A DNA stretch of 64,000 bases from UBA11346 sp038060575. Lineage in GTDB: Bacteria > Planctomycetota > UBA11346. Below are positions 42,561-50,387 of the stretch, in pieces. The position numbers and the translations under genes were made by a program. Position 1 is the stretch's first letter. Each line of letters opens with the position of its first letter. The DNA is taken from assembly GCA_964652775.1 (NCBI GenBank), contig CAZZAM010000007.1:58656-122655 (forward strand). Reading direction: 5' to 3'. The notes beneath the pieces were generated by a model, which saw only the letters and a program-made list of their open reading frames with translations, was not told the origin of the DNA and did not search any database.

Positions 42561-44144
42561 ATGTTGTCATTCGGGCAGAGCAAAGCAGTCATCGGGCTGG
42601 ACGTCGGCTCGTATGCCGTCCGCGCGGTCGCGCTCCAGGCGAACAAAGATCGCATCACCCTCCAGGGCTATGCCCAGGCGCGGATCGATAAGCAGGAAGT
42701 CGGCGAGGTCATCAAGGGTGTGCTCGCTCAGCTCGGCGTGAAGTCGAAGCGCGTCTGCACCGGTGTCTCTGGTCGCTCGGTAATCGTTCGTCAGGTTGAG
42801 ACGCCGCGCCTTGAACGCCTTGCTCTGCAACAGCACATCGCTCACGAAGCCGACAAGTACATCCCCTTCGGCAGTGAAGAAGTCATCATCGACGCCCAGC
42901 CGTTGCCCGACCCAGAAGGCAAGAAGCCGGACAACCTGTCGGTCATGTTGGTTGCGGTGCGGCGTTCATTCGTTTCTGAACACATCGCGCAACTGACCCT
43001 TGGTGGTGCCCAGCCTGAGATCGTTGACGTTGACGTCTTTGCGTTGGCCAACTGCTACGAAGTGCTTGGCCCTCCAGCTGCTCCCGAAGCCGAGAAGAAG
43101 GCAACCGCTCTTATTGATATCGGCGCGGCCAAATCGAACATCGCCATCGTTCAAGGCAGCCGCCTGCTCTTCACCCGCGAAGTGTACTTGGCTGGCAATG
43201 AACTCAGCGAAGCCATCGGCCGTACGCTGGGCGCCGAGGGCGATGACGTTGATCGCTTGAAGCTCGCTCCTGGCGACATGCTGGATCAGTTGCTCGATGC
43301 CGCACAGCCGGCGTTCGAAGATCTGGCCAATGAAATTCGCCTGTCGTTCGATTACGTCGAAGGCCAATTCGACTGTGAAGTCTCGACCGTCGTGTTAAGC
43401 GGCGGTTCCGCACAGCTACCAAATGCTGCGGCAATTCTCGGTAATCTACTCGGTCGTCCAGTGCACGTGTTCGATCCGCTCGCGGGTCTCGACTTGGTGC
43501 CGTCGCGCTATGACATCCATACGCTCGACGCCAATAGCCCTGGCTTGGCCGTGGCGCTCGGACTTGCCCTGCACCTACTCGACTTTCCGCAGCGTGGACT
43601 CGGCGGCAGTCAGAGCCACGCGTGGCAACCCCGTCAGGGTCGCGCTGAAGGCGGTGCCCAACCGGCCAGTCCCGCACCCGCAACAGCAGTACCTGCTCAA
43701 GAGCAGCAGGAACAGCCTCCGGCTCCCGAACCAGCTCCAGCGCCAACGTTCACCCCGGCCGGTGGTAATCAGGCGATCCGTTCTCCGGCACCGTTGTTCA
43801 TCACGCCAGCGGGCGGCACGGCTGCAGAACCTCAGCCAGCAACCGTCGACATTGCTCCGCCCATGGGCCAGGGCGTGCCGATTGCTCCACCGCCACCGAC
43901 AACACAAAGCAATGAGTTGTTTGGCGAGCCCGGTGCGACGCGCAGCGGCTTACTCGTCGTATTGGATGATGACGAAGAGTTGCCGCCGGATCTCAAGAGC
44001 GAACGCATCGCCAAGAGCGGAACCGGTACTCACCGCGGCCCGGCAATCAGCGTGAAGGGGTTCCACGATGACGATAAGATTCAGGAAGGCGGCGAAGGTC
44101 CGTCATTGCCTGAGCTGCCGCCGTTGAATCCGCCGAAAGTTTAA
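42561..44144 (+). CDS. pilM: Type IV pilus assembly ATPase-fold protein PilM with long disordered tail
   Basis: Actin-like cytosolic protein that binds the PilN N-terminus and links the pilus platform to the secretin complex. The first 345 residues are PilM: 'VIGLDVGSYAVRAVAL' at the N-terminus (phosphate-1 loop), 'RLERLALQQHIAHEADKYIP', 'ATALIDIGAAKSNIAIV' (phosphate-2), and 'VLSGGSAQLPN' with 'DPLAGLDLVPS' (adenosine side). A Pro/Gln/Ala-rich tail of about 180 residues follows; it is not part of the usual 350-residue protein and may bind partners. ATG 42561 has the ribosome-binding site GAGGAGG upstream. The expected pilN, pilO and pilQ genes are not next to it. Repeat G5 follows the stop. 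Confidence 0.85.
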   Translation: MLSFGQSKAVIGLDVGSYAVRAVALQANKDRITLQGYAQARIDKQEVGEVIKGVLAQLGVKSKRVCTGVSGRSVIVRQVETPRLERLALQQHIAHEADKYIPFGSEEVIIDAQPLPDPEGKKPDNLSVMLVAVRRSFVSEHIAQLTLGGAQPEIVDVDVFALANCYEVLGPPAAPEAEKKATALIDIGAAKSNIAIVQGSRLLFTREVYLAGNELSEAIGRTLGAEGDDVDRLKLAPGDMLDQLLDAAQPAFEDLANEIRLSFDYVEGQFDCEVSTVVLSGGSAQLPNAAAILGNLLGRPVHVFDPLAGLDLVPSRYDIHTLDANSPGLAVALGLALHLLDFPQRGLGGSQSHAWQPRQGRAEGGAQPASPAPATAVPAQEQQEQPPAPEPAPAPTFTPAGGNQAIRSPAPLFITPAGGTAAEPQPATVDIAPPMGQGVPIAPPPPTTQSNELFGEPGATRSGLLVVLDDDEELPPDLKSERIAKSGTGTHRGPAISVKGFHDDDKIQEGGEGPSLPELPPLNPPKV

Positions 44145-44273
44145 GGGGCTTCGCCCCTTCGGCCTTCGGCCTACCCCCGGGCTTTGTCAGAGTTTGATTT
44201 CGCTGCACTACGTTGGCGAAATCATGGCGGCATGGCTGCGCCATTGTATGCCGCCACCACTCTTCGGCGCCCG
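44144..44273 (+). repeat. Composite gene-end repeat, copy G5
   Basis: Starts at the pilM stop with 'aggggcttcgccccttcggc', then 'ggccttcggcc', 'ctttgtcag', 'gatttcgctgcactacg', 'tggcggcatggctgcgcc' and 'attgtatgccgccacc', ending at 'cttcggcgcc'. It is a shorter version of G3 lacking the middle Arg/Ala-like block. The remaining 95 bp to the next gene contain another 'ggggcttcgccc' and no gene. Confidence 0.8.
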
Positions 44274-44368
44274 CCGTCGCGATGCGACGGAGACGTTTGT
44301 TCTTGGGGCTTCGCCCTACATTTCTGCGCCCTTCCGCTGGGCGGCATCGGCGCGATGCTGCGCGCCAC

Positions 44369-45403
44369 ATGGCTGATGATATCTACAAACTGCATCGCGT
44401 ACGGCTGGCTCTCGGTGGACGTCCGTTGTTCGAAGCACTCAGTGCTGCCGTGCCTGGACTCAGCCGACAACAGGCTCGGCGGGCCTTGGTCGCGGGACTC
44501 GTGACGCTTGACGGCAAACAGATTCAAGACCCCAAGGCCTGCGTTCCTGACGCCGGAGCCAGCGCCGAACTCGATCTCCGGCAAGGCCTGCGCAAAACGT
44601 GGGTTCGCGCGCGTCATGGCGTGCCGCCGACCCCGATTACCGAACTGACGTTGCTGCATCTCGACGGCGATCTCTGCATGATCGACAAACCGTGCGGCGT
44701 GTTGTCCGTGCCTCCGCCCAGTCAACCGGGTGCGCCACGTGCACGCGGACACGTCGGTGATCTCCTGCGTCGTCAGCTTGGCCGCAAAGGCCGCGAGACT
44801 GGCTACATCGGCGTCGTCCATCGTCTCGATCAGGACACCAGCGGCTGTCTGGTTATCGCGCTGACCCGCGAAGCACATCGACTGCTTGCGGCGCAATTCG
44901 CCGGAACCTCCGCCGTGCGCACGTATCGCTGTTTCGTCGCCGGATCGCCGCCCCAGGACGCCGGTGAAATCAGCGGTAAACAAGGTCGCGGCGAAGATGG
45001 TCGGCGCGCCATGGTCGATGAAGACGAAGCCGGCGTCGAAGCGGTAACCAGATACAAGGTCGTGCGCCGTCTGCCGACCGCGACTGAACTTGAAGTCGAA
45101 CTCGGCACCGGACGCACACATCAGGTCCGCGTTGCTCTTTCATCCATCGGGTGTCCGGTGCTGGGCGATCGCCTCTATGCCCGCCAGCGCAGCGATGCGC
45201 ATGCAGCACGACTCATGCTCCACGCCTGGGCGCTGGAGGTCGATCATCCGCGCCTCGGCAATCGCCTGCGCGTCGAATCACCGCTGCCAGCCGCCTGGAT
45301 CAGCGTTGTCGAAACGCTGATTGCCGCGCCGCCGTCCCAGAGCCAACCTCGCGCCGCCATCAAGCGCCACCCGGCGCCAACCCATCGCCGTAGGGATCGC
45401 TGA
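44369..45403 (+). CDS. RluA-family 23S rRNA/tRNA pseudouridine synthase
   Basis: A 344-residue enzyme that isomerises uridine in structured RNA. An S4-like RNA-binding region occupies residues 1-75 ('LSRQQARRALVAGLVTLDGK'). The catalytic domain has 'MIDKPCGVLSVPP' and the active-site motif 'VVHRLDQDTSGCLVIA' with the catalytic Asp, then 'ELGTGRTHQVRVALSSIGCPVLGD'. ATG 44369 removes an Arg-rich extension that derives from repeat G5. A basic tail ends the protein. The exact target (RluC/RluD-like) cannot be told from the sequence. It lies 3 bp before rodA. Confidence 0.88.
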   Translation: MADDIYKLHRVRLALGGRPLFEALSAAVPGLSRQQARRALVAGLVTLDGKQIQDPKACVPDAGASAELDLRQGLRKTWVRARHGVPPTPITELTLLHLDGDLCMIDKPCGVLSVPPPSQPGAPRARGHVGDLLRRQLGRKGRETGYIGVVHRLDQDTSGCLVIALTREAHRLLAAQFAGTSAVRTYRCFVAGSPPQDAGEISGKQGRGEDGRRAMVDEDEAGVEAVTRYKVVRRLPTATELEVELGTGRTHQVRVALSSIGCPVLGDRLYARQRSDAHAARLMLHAWALEVDHPRLGNRLRVESPLPAAWISVVETLIAAPPSQSQPRAAIKRHPAPTHRRRDR

Positions 45404-45406
45404 CGC

Positions 45407-46534
45407 ATGTTGCAACGACCTGACTATGGTCGTCTGCCCTGGTGGTGGATTGCGGCGTCGGCATTGCTCTCACTTATCGGTATTGCCTTCGTCCTCAGCG
45501 CCACGCAGGAGGCCGCCGTTGGTGCGAGCTGGATGACCCGTGATGGCGCAGCGCAAGCCGTCTGGTGGTTGGTCGGCGGCATCGGTGGCGCGATGGCGGT
45601 GCATGTCGCGCCGCTGACGTGGCGACGCTACGCGTTTCCACTCTGTCTCGCTGGCCTCGTCGTGATGGTGGCGATGCAACTGCTAGCCGGAACCGCGTTG
45701 GTGCCGCGCATTAAGGGCCAGGCCAACTGGATTGTGCTGGGCGGATTCCGTCTGCAGCCGGTCGAGTTGGTGAAACTTGCTACCTTGCTTGCCTGCGCCA
45801 CGTTGACCGATGGCCCAAATTTTCAGGCGAAACGCCTCTCGCACTGTTTGCTCCTGCTCCTGGTTGCTGGTATACCATCACTGGTCATCGCGCGCGAAGA
45901 TCTCGGCAGCGCGTTGACCTTCATGCCGATGGCTCTGGGCATTTTGCTGGTCGCGGGAATGCGGCTGCGTCATTTTTCGCTGGCGATACTTGCGGTCGTG
46001 CTGATTGGCTGCGCCGCCTATGCGCTGCTGCCCCGGGATGGACCGAAAGCATATCAATGGCGACGCATTGATGCGTGGGTCTATCCCGAACGCTATGCTC
46101 TTGCCGAAGCCTATCAGACCGATCGCTCGAAGCGCTCGATCGGCAGCGGCCAATGGACCGGCAAGGGCTACATGCAGGGCGAGCAGAATCGCCTGGGCTG
46201 GGTGCCCGAAAAACACACCGACCTGATCTTTGCCGTGGTCGGTGAGGAGGTTGGTTTCATTGGTTCGGCTGGTTTCGTACTCCTGATTATCGCATGGTGT
46301 GCCGCTGGCCTCGTTGCTGCGGCGCGCGCGTCAACCGCATGGGGGCGTCATTTTATTGGCGGATTCGTCTGTCTGATCGCCGGGCAGGCGGCAATCAATC
46401 TGGCGGTTGCCCTCGGCATGATGCCGGTCACCGGCGTCACCTTGCCATTCGTAAGCTATGGCGGCTCGTCGCTCATCGCCTGTTGGATCGGCCTCGGCAT
46501 TGCCTGTTCCGCAGCCGCCAGCAAGGAAACCTGA
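45407..46534 (+). CDS. rodA: SEDS peptidoglycan polymerase RodA/FtsW
   Basis: Multi-pass glycosyltransferase that polymerises lipid II during cell elongation or division. The 375-residue protein has about ten membrane helices and the SEDS signatures 'GGFRLQPVELVKLATL', 'AREDLGSALTFMPMAL', 'QGEQNRLGWVPEKHTDLIFAVVGEE' (written in pieces by the family as the E-x-H-T-D-F/L-I block) and 'MPVTGVTLPFVSYGGSS'. The length and lack of a long tail favour RodA over FtsW. No penicillin-binding protein partner is adjacent. Its presence implies an at least partly peptidoglycan-based wall. Confidence 0.92.
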   Translation: MLQRPDYGRLPWWWIAASALLSLIGIAFVLSATQEAAVGASWMTRDGAAQAVWWLVGGIGGAMAVHVAPLTWRRYAFPLCLAGLVVMVAMQLLAGTALVPRIKGQANWIVLGGFRLQPVELVKLATLLACATLTDGPNFQAKRLSHCLLLLLVAGIPSLVIAREDLGSALTFMPMALGILLVAGMRLRHFSLAILAVVLIGCAAYALLPRDGPKAYQWRRIDAWVYPERYALAEAYQTDRSKRSIGSGQWTGKGYMQGEQNRLGWVPEKHTDLIFAVVGEEVGFIGSAGFVLLIIAWCAAGLVAAARASTAWGRHFIGGFVCLIAGQAAINLAVALGMMPVTGVTLPFVSYGGSSLIACWIGLGIACSAAASKET

Positions 46535-46553
46535 GTGAGACCCCGTTGGGATA

Positions 46554-46674
46554 ACATGGAGAACCGGAGCAACGGAGCAGACATGGGATTTGGGAGTCAA
46601 CGGTGCCCACCCGCCTGGTAATCGCTTCGTTCACCACAAACCCAGTGCGACTCCGTTCCTCCGGTTCTCCATGT
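46554..46674. repeat. Hairpin repeat ('acatggagaaccggag')
   Basis: 46554-46577 and 46651-46674 are inverted repeats matching at 23 of 24 positions. They lie 19 bp after the rodA stop and before the SIS gene, in a 208-bp gap with no gene. Confidence 0.75.
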
Positions 46675-46742
46675 CGATTGAATGCTGCAATTAGGGTTAC
46701 GAGAAGCGCTTCCGTCGCCGTTTGAACCACCACACTGCCGCC

Positions 46743-47300
46743 ATGCCGAACCAGCAATACCGCGCCATCCTGAGTGAAATTGAGTTGCTGCTTGATCAGG
46801 CGCGCCCAGCCGAACTCGAGCGCGCCTATGAACTGTTGTTGCATGCCCCACGGGTATTCGCGTTCGCCACTGGTCGCTCGGGTTTCGTTCTCCGAACCTT
46901 CGTCATGCGCCTGAACCATCTCGGAAAACCTGCCTACTTCGTTGGCGAGGCGTCAACGCCGCCAGTTGGACGCGGCGATCTCTTCTTGGTCGCCTCCGGT
47001 TCCGGCACCACCTCGACCACGCTGGGTGCGGCCATGCAAGCAGCTAAACACGGCGCTGAAATCCTGGCGATTGTCGGTAGTCGCGTCTCGCCCCTGGGCC
47101 AGCTCGCCGCGGCCGTCGTGGAATTGCCAGCTCCACACAAACGCGGCGTCACCATGGAATCCAACAGCAAACAGACGGCGGGATCGTTGTTTGAACAGGC
47201 CTGCTTCATCCTGCTGGAAACCGTGATCATGCGCCGCTTCATTGAGCAAGGCCATGATCGCGATGCCGCTCTTGCCCGCCACGCCAACGTCGAAGCGTAG
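46743..47300 (+). CDS. SIS-domain sugar-phosphate isomerase, 6-phospho-3-hexuloisomerase type
   Basis: A 185-residue single SIS domain. The sequence follows the 6-phospho-3-hexuloisomerase pattern: 'FAFATGRSGFVLRTFVMRL', 'HLGKPAYFVGEASTPPVGRGDL', 'LVASGSGTTSTT', 'IVGSRVSPLGQLA' and 'SLFEQACFILLETVIM'. Such enzymes interconvert 3-hexulose-6-phosphate and fructose 6-phosphate in the ribulose monophosphate pathway; the partner hexulose-phosphate synthase is not nearby, so another hexulose or arabinose phosphate could be the substrate. ATG 46743 is chosen; a TTG seven codons upstream is possible. Hairpins flank the gene on both sides. Confidence 0.8.
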   Translation: MPNQQYRAILSEIELLLDQARPAELERAYELLLHAPRVFAFATGRSGFVLRTFVMRLNHLGKPAYFVGEASTPPVGRGDLFLVASGSGTTSTTLGAAMQAAKHGAEILAIVGSRVSPLGQLAAAVVELPAPHKRGVTMESNSKQTAGSLFEQACFILLETVIMRRFIEQGHDRDAALARHANVEA

Positions 47301-47361
47301 GCGACGCCGCAGAGCGTGAATCTGTGTCAGGATAAAAGGCACGAGCCTTCGCGAGGTTTAT

Positions 47362-47423
47362 CCACAGATTGCGCAGATTACGAAGATTTCGAGTCTCGAA
47401 TCGACAATCTGCGCAATCGGTGG
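47362..47423. repeat. Hairpin repeat ('ccacagattgcgcagatt')
   Basis: 47362-47379 and 47406-47423 are inverted repeats matching at 16 of 18 positions. An outer pair 'tctgtgtcaggataaa' and 'tttatccacaga' (around 47331 and 47357) makes a second stem. It lies between convergent genes (47300 and 47445). Confidence 0.7.
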
Positions 47424-47444
47424 TTACTATTCGAGGTTGTCAAC

Positions 47445-47939
47445 TCAGCGACGGATGCGGATCGGCGTCATATTGATCGGGGCCGGGAATTCTGTTCGCG
47501 GAATGCCGTCAATGCTTGAGCCGAACTGCGACAAGCCACGAGGCGCAGGTTGCCGACCACGAAAACCCGTCACATCCATCATGTCGAATGGACGAACCGC
47601 CCGTTCGGCGCGCGGATGCCAGGGATAGAAGCGTGAGGGGTCATCCCGAAAGGAGCCGCGGCGATGATGCAGCCGGCCGAGGTTGTTCATTTCGTTCTGG
47701 ATACGCCGTAGCTCTTCGGCATTGCGTGGTTTGCCCGCGAGAATCCGGTCAACTTCAGACTGCATGCTGTTCAGCTGTTCGCGACCTGGGGTGCTCGCAG
47801 AGTCGAGCCGATCCGCCACTGCATCAGCGGCCTTCGCCGCTGTCTGCTGAGGGGCAAAAACCGCCTGCATGATCCGGGCACAACCACCCATCGACAAGCT
47901 CATCGCGAACAACAGTGTCACGACCGCCGCCCATTTCAT
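47445..47939 (-). CDS. Small lipoprotein of unknown function
   Basis: A 164-residue protein with a lipoprotein signal peptide ('LLFAMSLSMGGC'). The mature part has a helical segment 'AADAVADRLDSASTPGREQL', a second helix 'NAEELRRIQNEMNNLGRL' and a Pro/Arg-rich end with 'FYPWHPR'. No family is recognised. The ATG at 47939 (MKW) is chosen because it starts the signal peptide; the frame upstream crosses a 'cttccggact' tandem repeat at about 47957-47986. It is the last gene of the minus-strand group fliW-csrA-HDOD-MazG. Confidence 0.65.
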   Translation of the reverse strand: MKWAAVVTLLFAMSLSMGGCARIMQAVFAPQQTAAKAADAVADRLDSASTPGREQLNSMQSEVDRILAGKPRNAEELRRIQNEMNNLGRLHHRRGSFRDDPSRFYPWHPRAERAVRPFDMMDVTGFRGRQPAPRGLSQFGSSIDGIPRTEFPAPINMTPIRIRR

Positions 47940-47998
47940 CCTCGACGGAGCAGTCCGGACTTCCGGACTTCCGGACTTCCGGACTGCAGCATTGAGAT

Positions 47999-48298
47999 TC
48001 ATGGCTTGGTGACGCAACGACAGGGCGCGGATGCACACGCGGGGCACTGGGCGGGATACTTTGCCTCGACTGCAGCCGCAAGATCAACGCCATGCAGATT
48101 GGCCAACGAAGCAAGCCAGGCAAACACATCAGCGAATTCACCGTTAAGATCGTGGCGCTGCGGTTCGCGGCATGCTTCGGCCAACTCGCCTACCTCTTCG
48201 ATCAGATACATGAAAGTTCCGGCGGATCCACGGGTGCCGTCCTTGGCCCCATACAGCTCGCGCATGCGCTGCTGGAACGCACGGATGCCGGGATCCAT
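47999..48298 (-). CDS. MazG-like nucleotide pyrophosphohydrolase
   Basis: A 99-residue all-alpha NTP pyrophosphatase-like protein. The metal-binding pattern is present: 'LIEEVGELAEACRE' followed by 'LNGEFADVFAWLASLANLH'. Members hydrolyse nucleoside triphosphates to monophosphates and pyrophosphate, usually to clean the pool. The C-terminus carries a Cys cluster, 'CPACASAPCRC', which may bind zinc and is not part of the basic fold. The ATG shares one base with the stop of the HDOD gene (TAATG), so the two are translationally coupled. Confidence 0.8.
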   Translation of the reverse strand: MDPGIRAFQQRMRELYGAKDGTRGSAGTFMYLIEEVGELAEACREPQRHDLNGEFADVFAWLASLANLHGVDLAAAVEAKYPAQCPACASAPCRCVTKP

Positions 48299-49164
48299 TA
48301 GCCGTTGGCCAGCAGCAGAAACTGGCGTGCGTTATCAACCTCGTCGTTGACCACGGTGAGGACTTCGACCAGCGCAGTTTTGTCGAGACCCAGCTGCGAC
48401 CAAACACGCTGATCGAGCGTTGCCTCATCGCAGCTACCGCTAACGCGGATTTTTTTCAAGGCACAGAGGTATTCACAGAACTGACACATCGCCACCATGC
48501 GCGCTTGAGGTTTTCCTTCGCTGCCGTCGATGTCGTATTGCCAACGCAGAGTTGAAACCATCTCGACATCCAGGTTCCAGGTCTGGGCCAACCAAGCCGC
48601 GAGTTCAGCGTCGTCGGTGTCCATAACCTTGCGGGTGGCAGCATGGAATGACAAACGCATCTCGCGGGCAACCGCGATCACAGCGCGTGATTCTTCGGGT
48701 GCGTTTTCGACCAGAATCAGTTTTCCAAGATCCTTGAGCAGTCCGATGATGAACGCCAACTCCGGGTCACATATCTTCGTCTTGTTCGCAATCAGACGGC
48801 AAATACCGGCGCTTACTGCACTGTGCGCCCAGAACGACTTCATATTGAAGTTGGCGCTTTCCTGTTGGAAGGCATTCAGCACCGACACCGACAACGCGAT
48901 CGATCGCACGGTCTTGAAGCCAAGAATGAGAATGGCTTTTTCGAGATCGTTTACCGGTTCGCGCAAGCCGTAGTACACCGAATTGACCATGCGCAGCATC
49001 TTTGCTGCCATCGCCGGGTCCTTGACCATGATCGCGTTGATGTGCGCTGTGTTGACATGGGGATCGTTCACCATGTTACAGACTTGAACCACGACTTCTG
49101 GCAACGATGGAATCGTGTGAATGCGGCTGATGATATCCTGAAAAGACGCGCGCGTCAGGGCCAT
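48298..49164 (-). CDS. HDOD-domain signalling protein
   Basis: A 288-residue protein consisting of one HDOD domain, a non-catalytic HD-related fold used in bacterial signalling and often tied to flagellar or c-di-GMP control. Landmarks: 'IHTIPSLPEVVVQVCNMVND', 'IMVKDPAMAAKMLRMVNSVYYG', 'AILILGFKTVRSIALSVSVL' and 'FIIGLLKDLGKLIL' where the HD-type residues are replaced (KD). Its start is one base from the csrA stop and its end overlaps the MazG gene, so it is part of the fliW-csrA transcript. A role in motility or surface behaviour is an inference from that context. Confidence 0.85.
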   Translation of the reverse strand: MALTRASFQDIISRIHTIPSLPEVVVQVCNMVNDPHVNTAHINAIMVKDPAMAAKMLRMVNSVYYGLREPVNDLEKAILILGFKTVRSIALSVSVLNAFQQESANFNMKSFWAHSAVSAGICRLIANKTKICDPELAFIIGLLKDLGKLILVENAPEESRAVIAVAREMRLSFHAATRKVMDTDDAELAAWLAQTWNLDVEMVSTLRWQYDIDGSEGKPQARMVAMCQFCEYLCALKKIRVSGSCDEATLDQRVWSQLGLDKTALVEVLTVVNDEVDNARQFLLLANG

Positions 49165-49165
49165 G

Positions 49166-49420
49166 CTAAGCCTGCGAATCTTGAGCGCGTGGTAGATTGC
49201 CAAGGATGCCGCCAAGATCAGGAACCGCTTCTGGACGTACCGTCGCTCCGCGATTTTCGGCGGTGATTTCTTCGTGGAGTTCGTAGCGCAGGACGCGGTG
49301 CCGACGTGGAGCGTCGATGCCTAAGCGAACTTGGCCGCCGCGGCCGGCCTCCAGCACCGTGATGATGATCTCGCCGTCGATCACCACCTTCTCGCCGACG
49401 CGGCGCGAGAGAATCAGCAC
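49166..49420 (-). CDS. csrA: Carbon storage regulator CsrA
   Basis: RNA-binding post-transcriptional regulator that blocks or stabilises target mRNAs at GGA motifs. From the GTG at 49420 the protein reads 'VLILSRRVGEKVVIDGEI', followed by 'VRLGIDAPRRHRVLRYELHE', the full CsrA fold. It has a 25-residue C-terminal extension. An ATG at 49450 would overlap fliW and add ten residues. It lies four bases after fliW, whose product binds CsrA and antagonises it in other bacteria. The position beside fliA and fliK-like genes suggests control of flagellin synthesis. Confidence 0.92.
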   Translation of the reverse strand: MLILSRRVGEKVVIDGEIIITVLEAGRGGQVRLGIDAPRRHRVLRYELHEEITAENRGATVRPEAVPDLGGILGNLPRAQDSQA

Positions 49421-49424
49421 CGCT

Positions 49425-49907
49425 TCAGACCTTGCTCTTTTTAGCGACAAGCTCGGTCAAGTAGGCCTTTACAGGAATTTCGGCGTCATCAAGAATGATC
49501 TGCACGCCCTTACCCGTACTGCGCGACACTAAAATTGGAGCGCGGAGATTGGTGCGGATCTGCGTCGGATCGCGATCGAGCACAACCACCGTGAACACGA
49601 TGATGTCATCAGGTCCGCTCGCGCCGATTGCCTCGGCCGCAGCTTGATCGATGGACATGTCAGGATCGAGGCCGGCAGCAAACGGTTCGAGGCAACACAG
49701 CGCGAGTTGCAGATTGGCAACCGACTGCCACCACGACATCGCGCCAGGGCCGGTGCGATAGACCAAGAACTCAAGATCCGTGCCAAGGCCGAGCAGTGGC
49801 TCGACGAGCTGAACGATGCTGGTTGGTGGAACCTGTAAGGTGCCGACATTGAAGGTCTGGACCGCACGGGGTCCGCTGGCCTGGGAAGCAAGGATTGGGC
49901 AGAACAT
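49425..49907 (-). CDS. fliW: Flagellar assembly factor FliW
   Basis: Binds CsrA allosterically and also flagellin, relieving translational repression of flagellin. The 160-residue protein has the FliW layout of a beta-rich N-terminal part ('RAVQTFNVGTLQVPPTS') and the late block 'TNLRAPILVSRSTGKGVQIIL' (typical 'NLRAPIVVN' with 'G-Q-I-V/I-L'). The N-terminal third is diverged. The call is supported by the immediately downstream csrA. ATG 49907 is the only sensible start. The 177-bp gap to the divergent gene at 50085 probably holds both promoters; nothing else is seen there. Confidence 0.85.
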   Translation of the reverse strand: MFCPILASQASGPRAVQTFNVGTLQVPPTSIVQLVEPLLGLGTDLEFLVYRTGPGAMSWWQSVANLQLALCCLEPFAAGLDPDMSIDQAAAEAIGASGPDDIIVFTVVVLDRDPTQIRTNLRAPILVSRSTGKGVQIILDDAEIPVKAYLTELVAKKSKV

Positions 49908-50084
49908 AGGTGCCGGGGAGGGTAGCTAGATGGCGGCTCAGGCGCAATCCTTGGCCTGACTGGGGTGGACACCGGCCTTGGGCTGTCATAATTGATGGGA
50001 TCCCTGGCATTGTGAGTCCCTTCCAGGCTTGGTCTGCCGTTTGCGTGAGGGCAGGTGGGTCGCTACCCTCGGCCCGGAGCTGCC

Positions 50085-50378
50085 ATGGAGATTCACCTCC
50101 TCGCTATTCAAGCCCGTGTCCTGCTGATCGTAGGTCTGTCCTACATCGGTCTGGGACTGTGGCTTGGCACGGACCCGACCGTGCTGGCGTGGCGTGCCGT
50201 GCTGGCAGCCGTCCTGGCGATGGTGGTCGTACGCTGGTTGTTAAACCAAGTCGCGCTGGTGATCGAAGAGCGCGCTGCGACCGAGTTGGCTGAGCGCACG
50301 CTCGCTGCTGAACAGGCGGCGACCACCCCGCAGCCAGCAGTCCAAGCCCGCCCCGCCCGTCGCGGTGAAACGAAGTAA
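50085..50378 (+). CDS. Small membrane protein upstream of fliA
   Basis: A 97-residue protein with two hydrophobic helices ('ARVLLIVGLSYIGLGLWLG' and 'VLAAVLAMVVVRWLLNQVAL') and a 40-residue charged, Glu/Ala-rich cytosolic tail. Unknown family. The ATG at 50085 has GGAG about eight bases upstream. It is 9 bp from fliA and likely the first gene of the fliA-fliK operon, so a link to motility is inferred from position only. Confidence 0.6.
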   Translation: MEIHLLAIQARVLLIVGLSYIGLGLWLGTDPTVLAWRAVLAAVLAMVVVRWLLNQVALVIEERAATELAERTLAAEQAATTPQPAVQARPARRGETK

Positions 50379-50387
50379 GGGATCACC

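Noticed and set aside
44213..44368. Longer N-terminus for the pseudouridine synthase
   Set aside because: The Arg-rich extension is derived from repeat G5; the S4-like region starts after ATG 44369.
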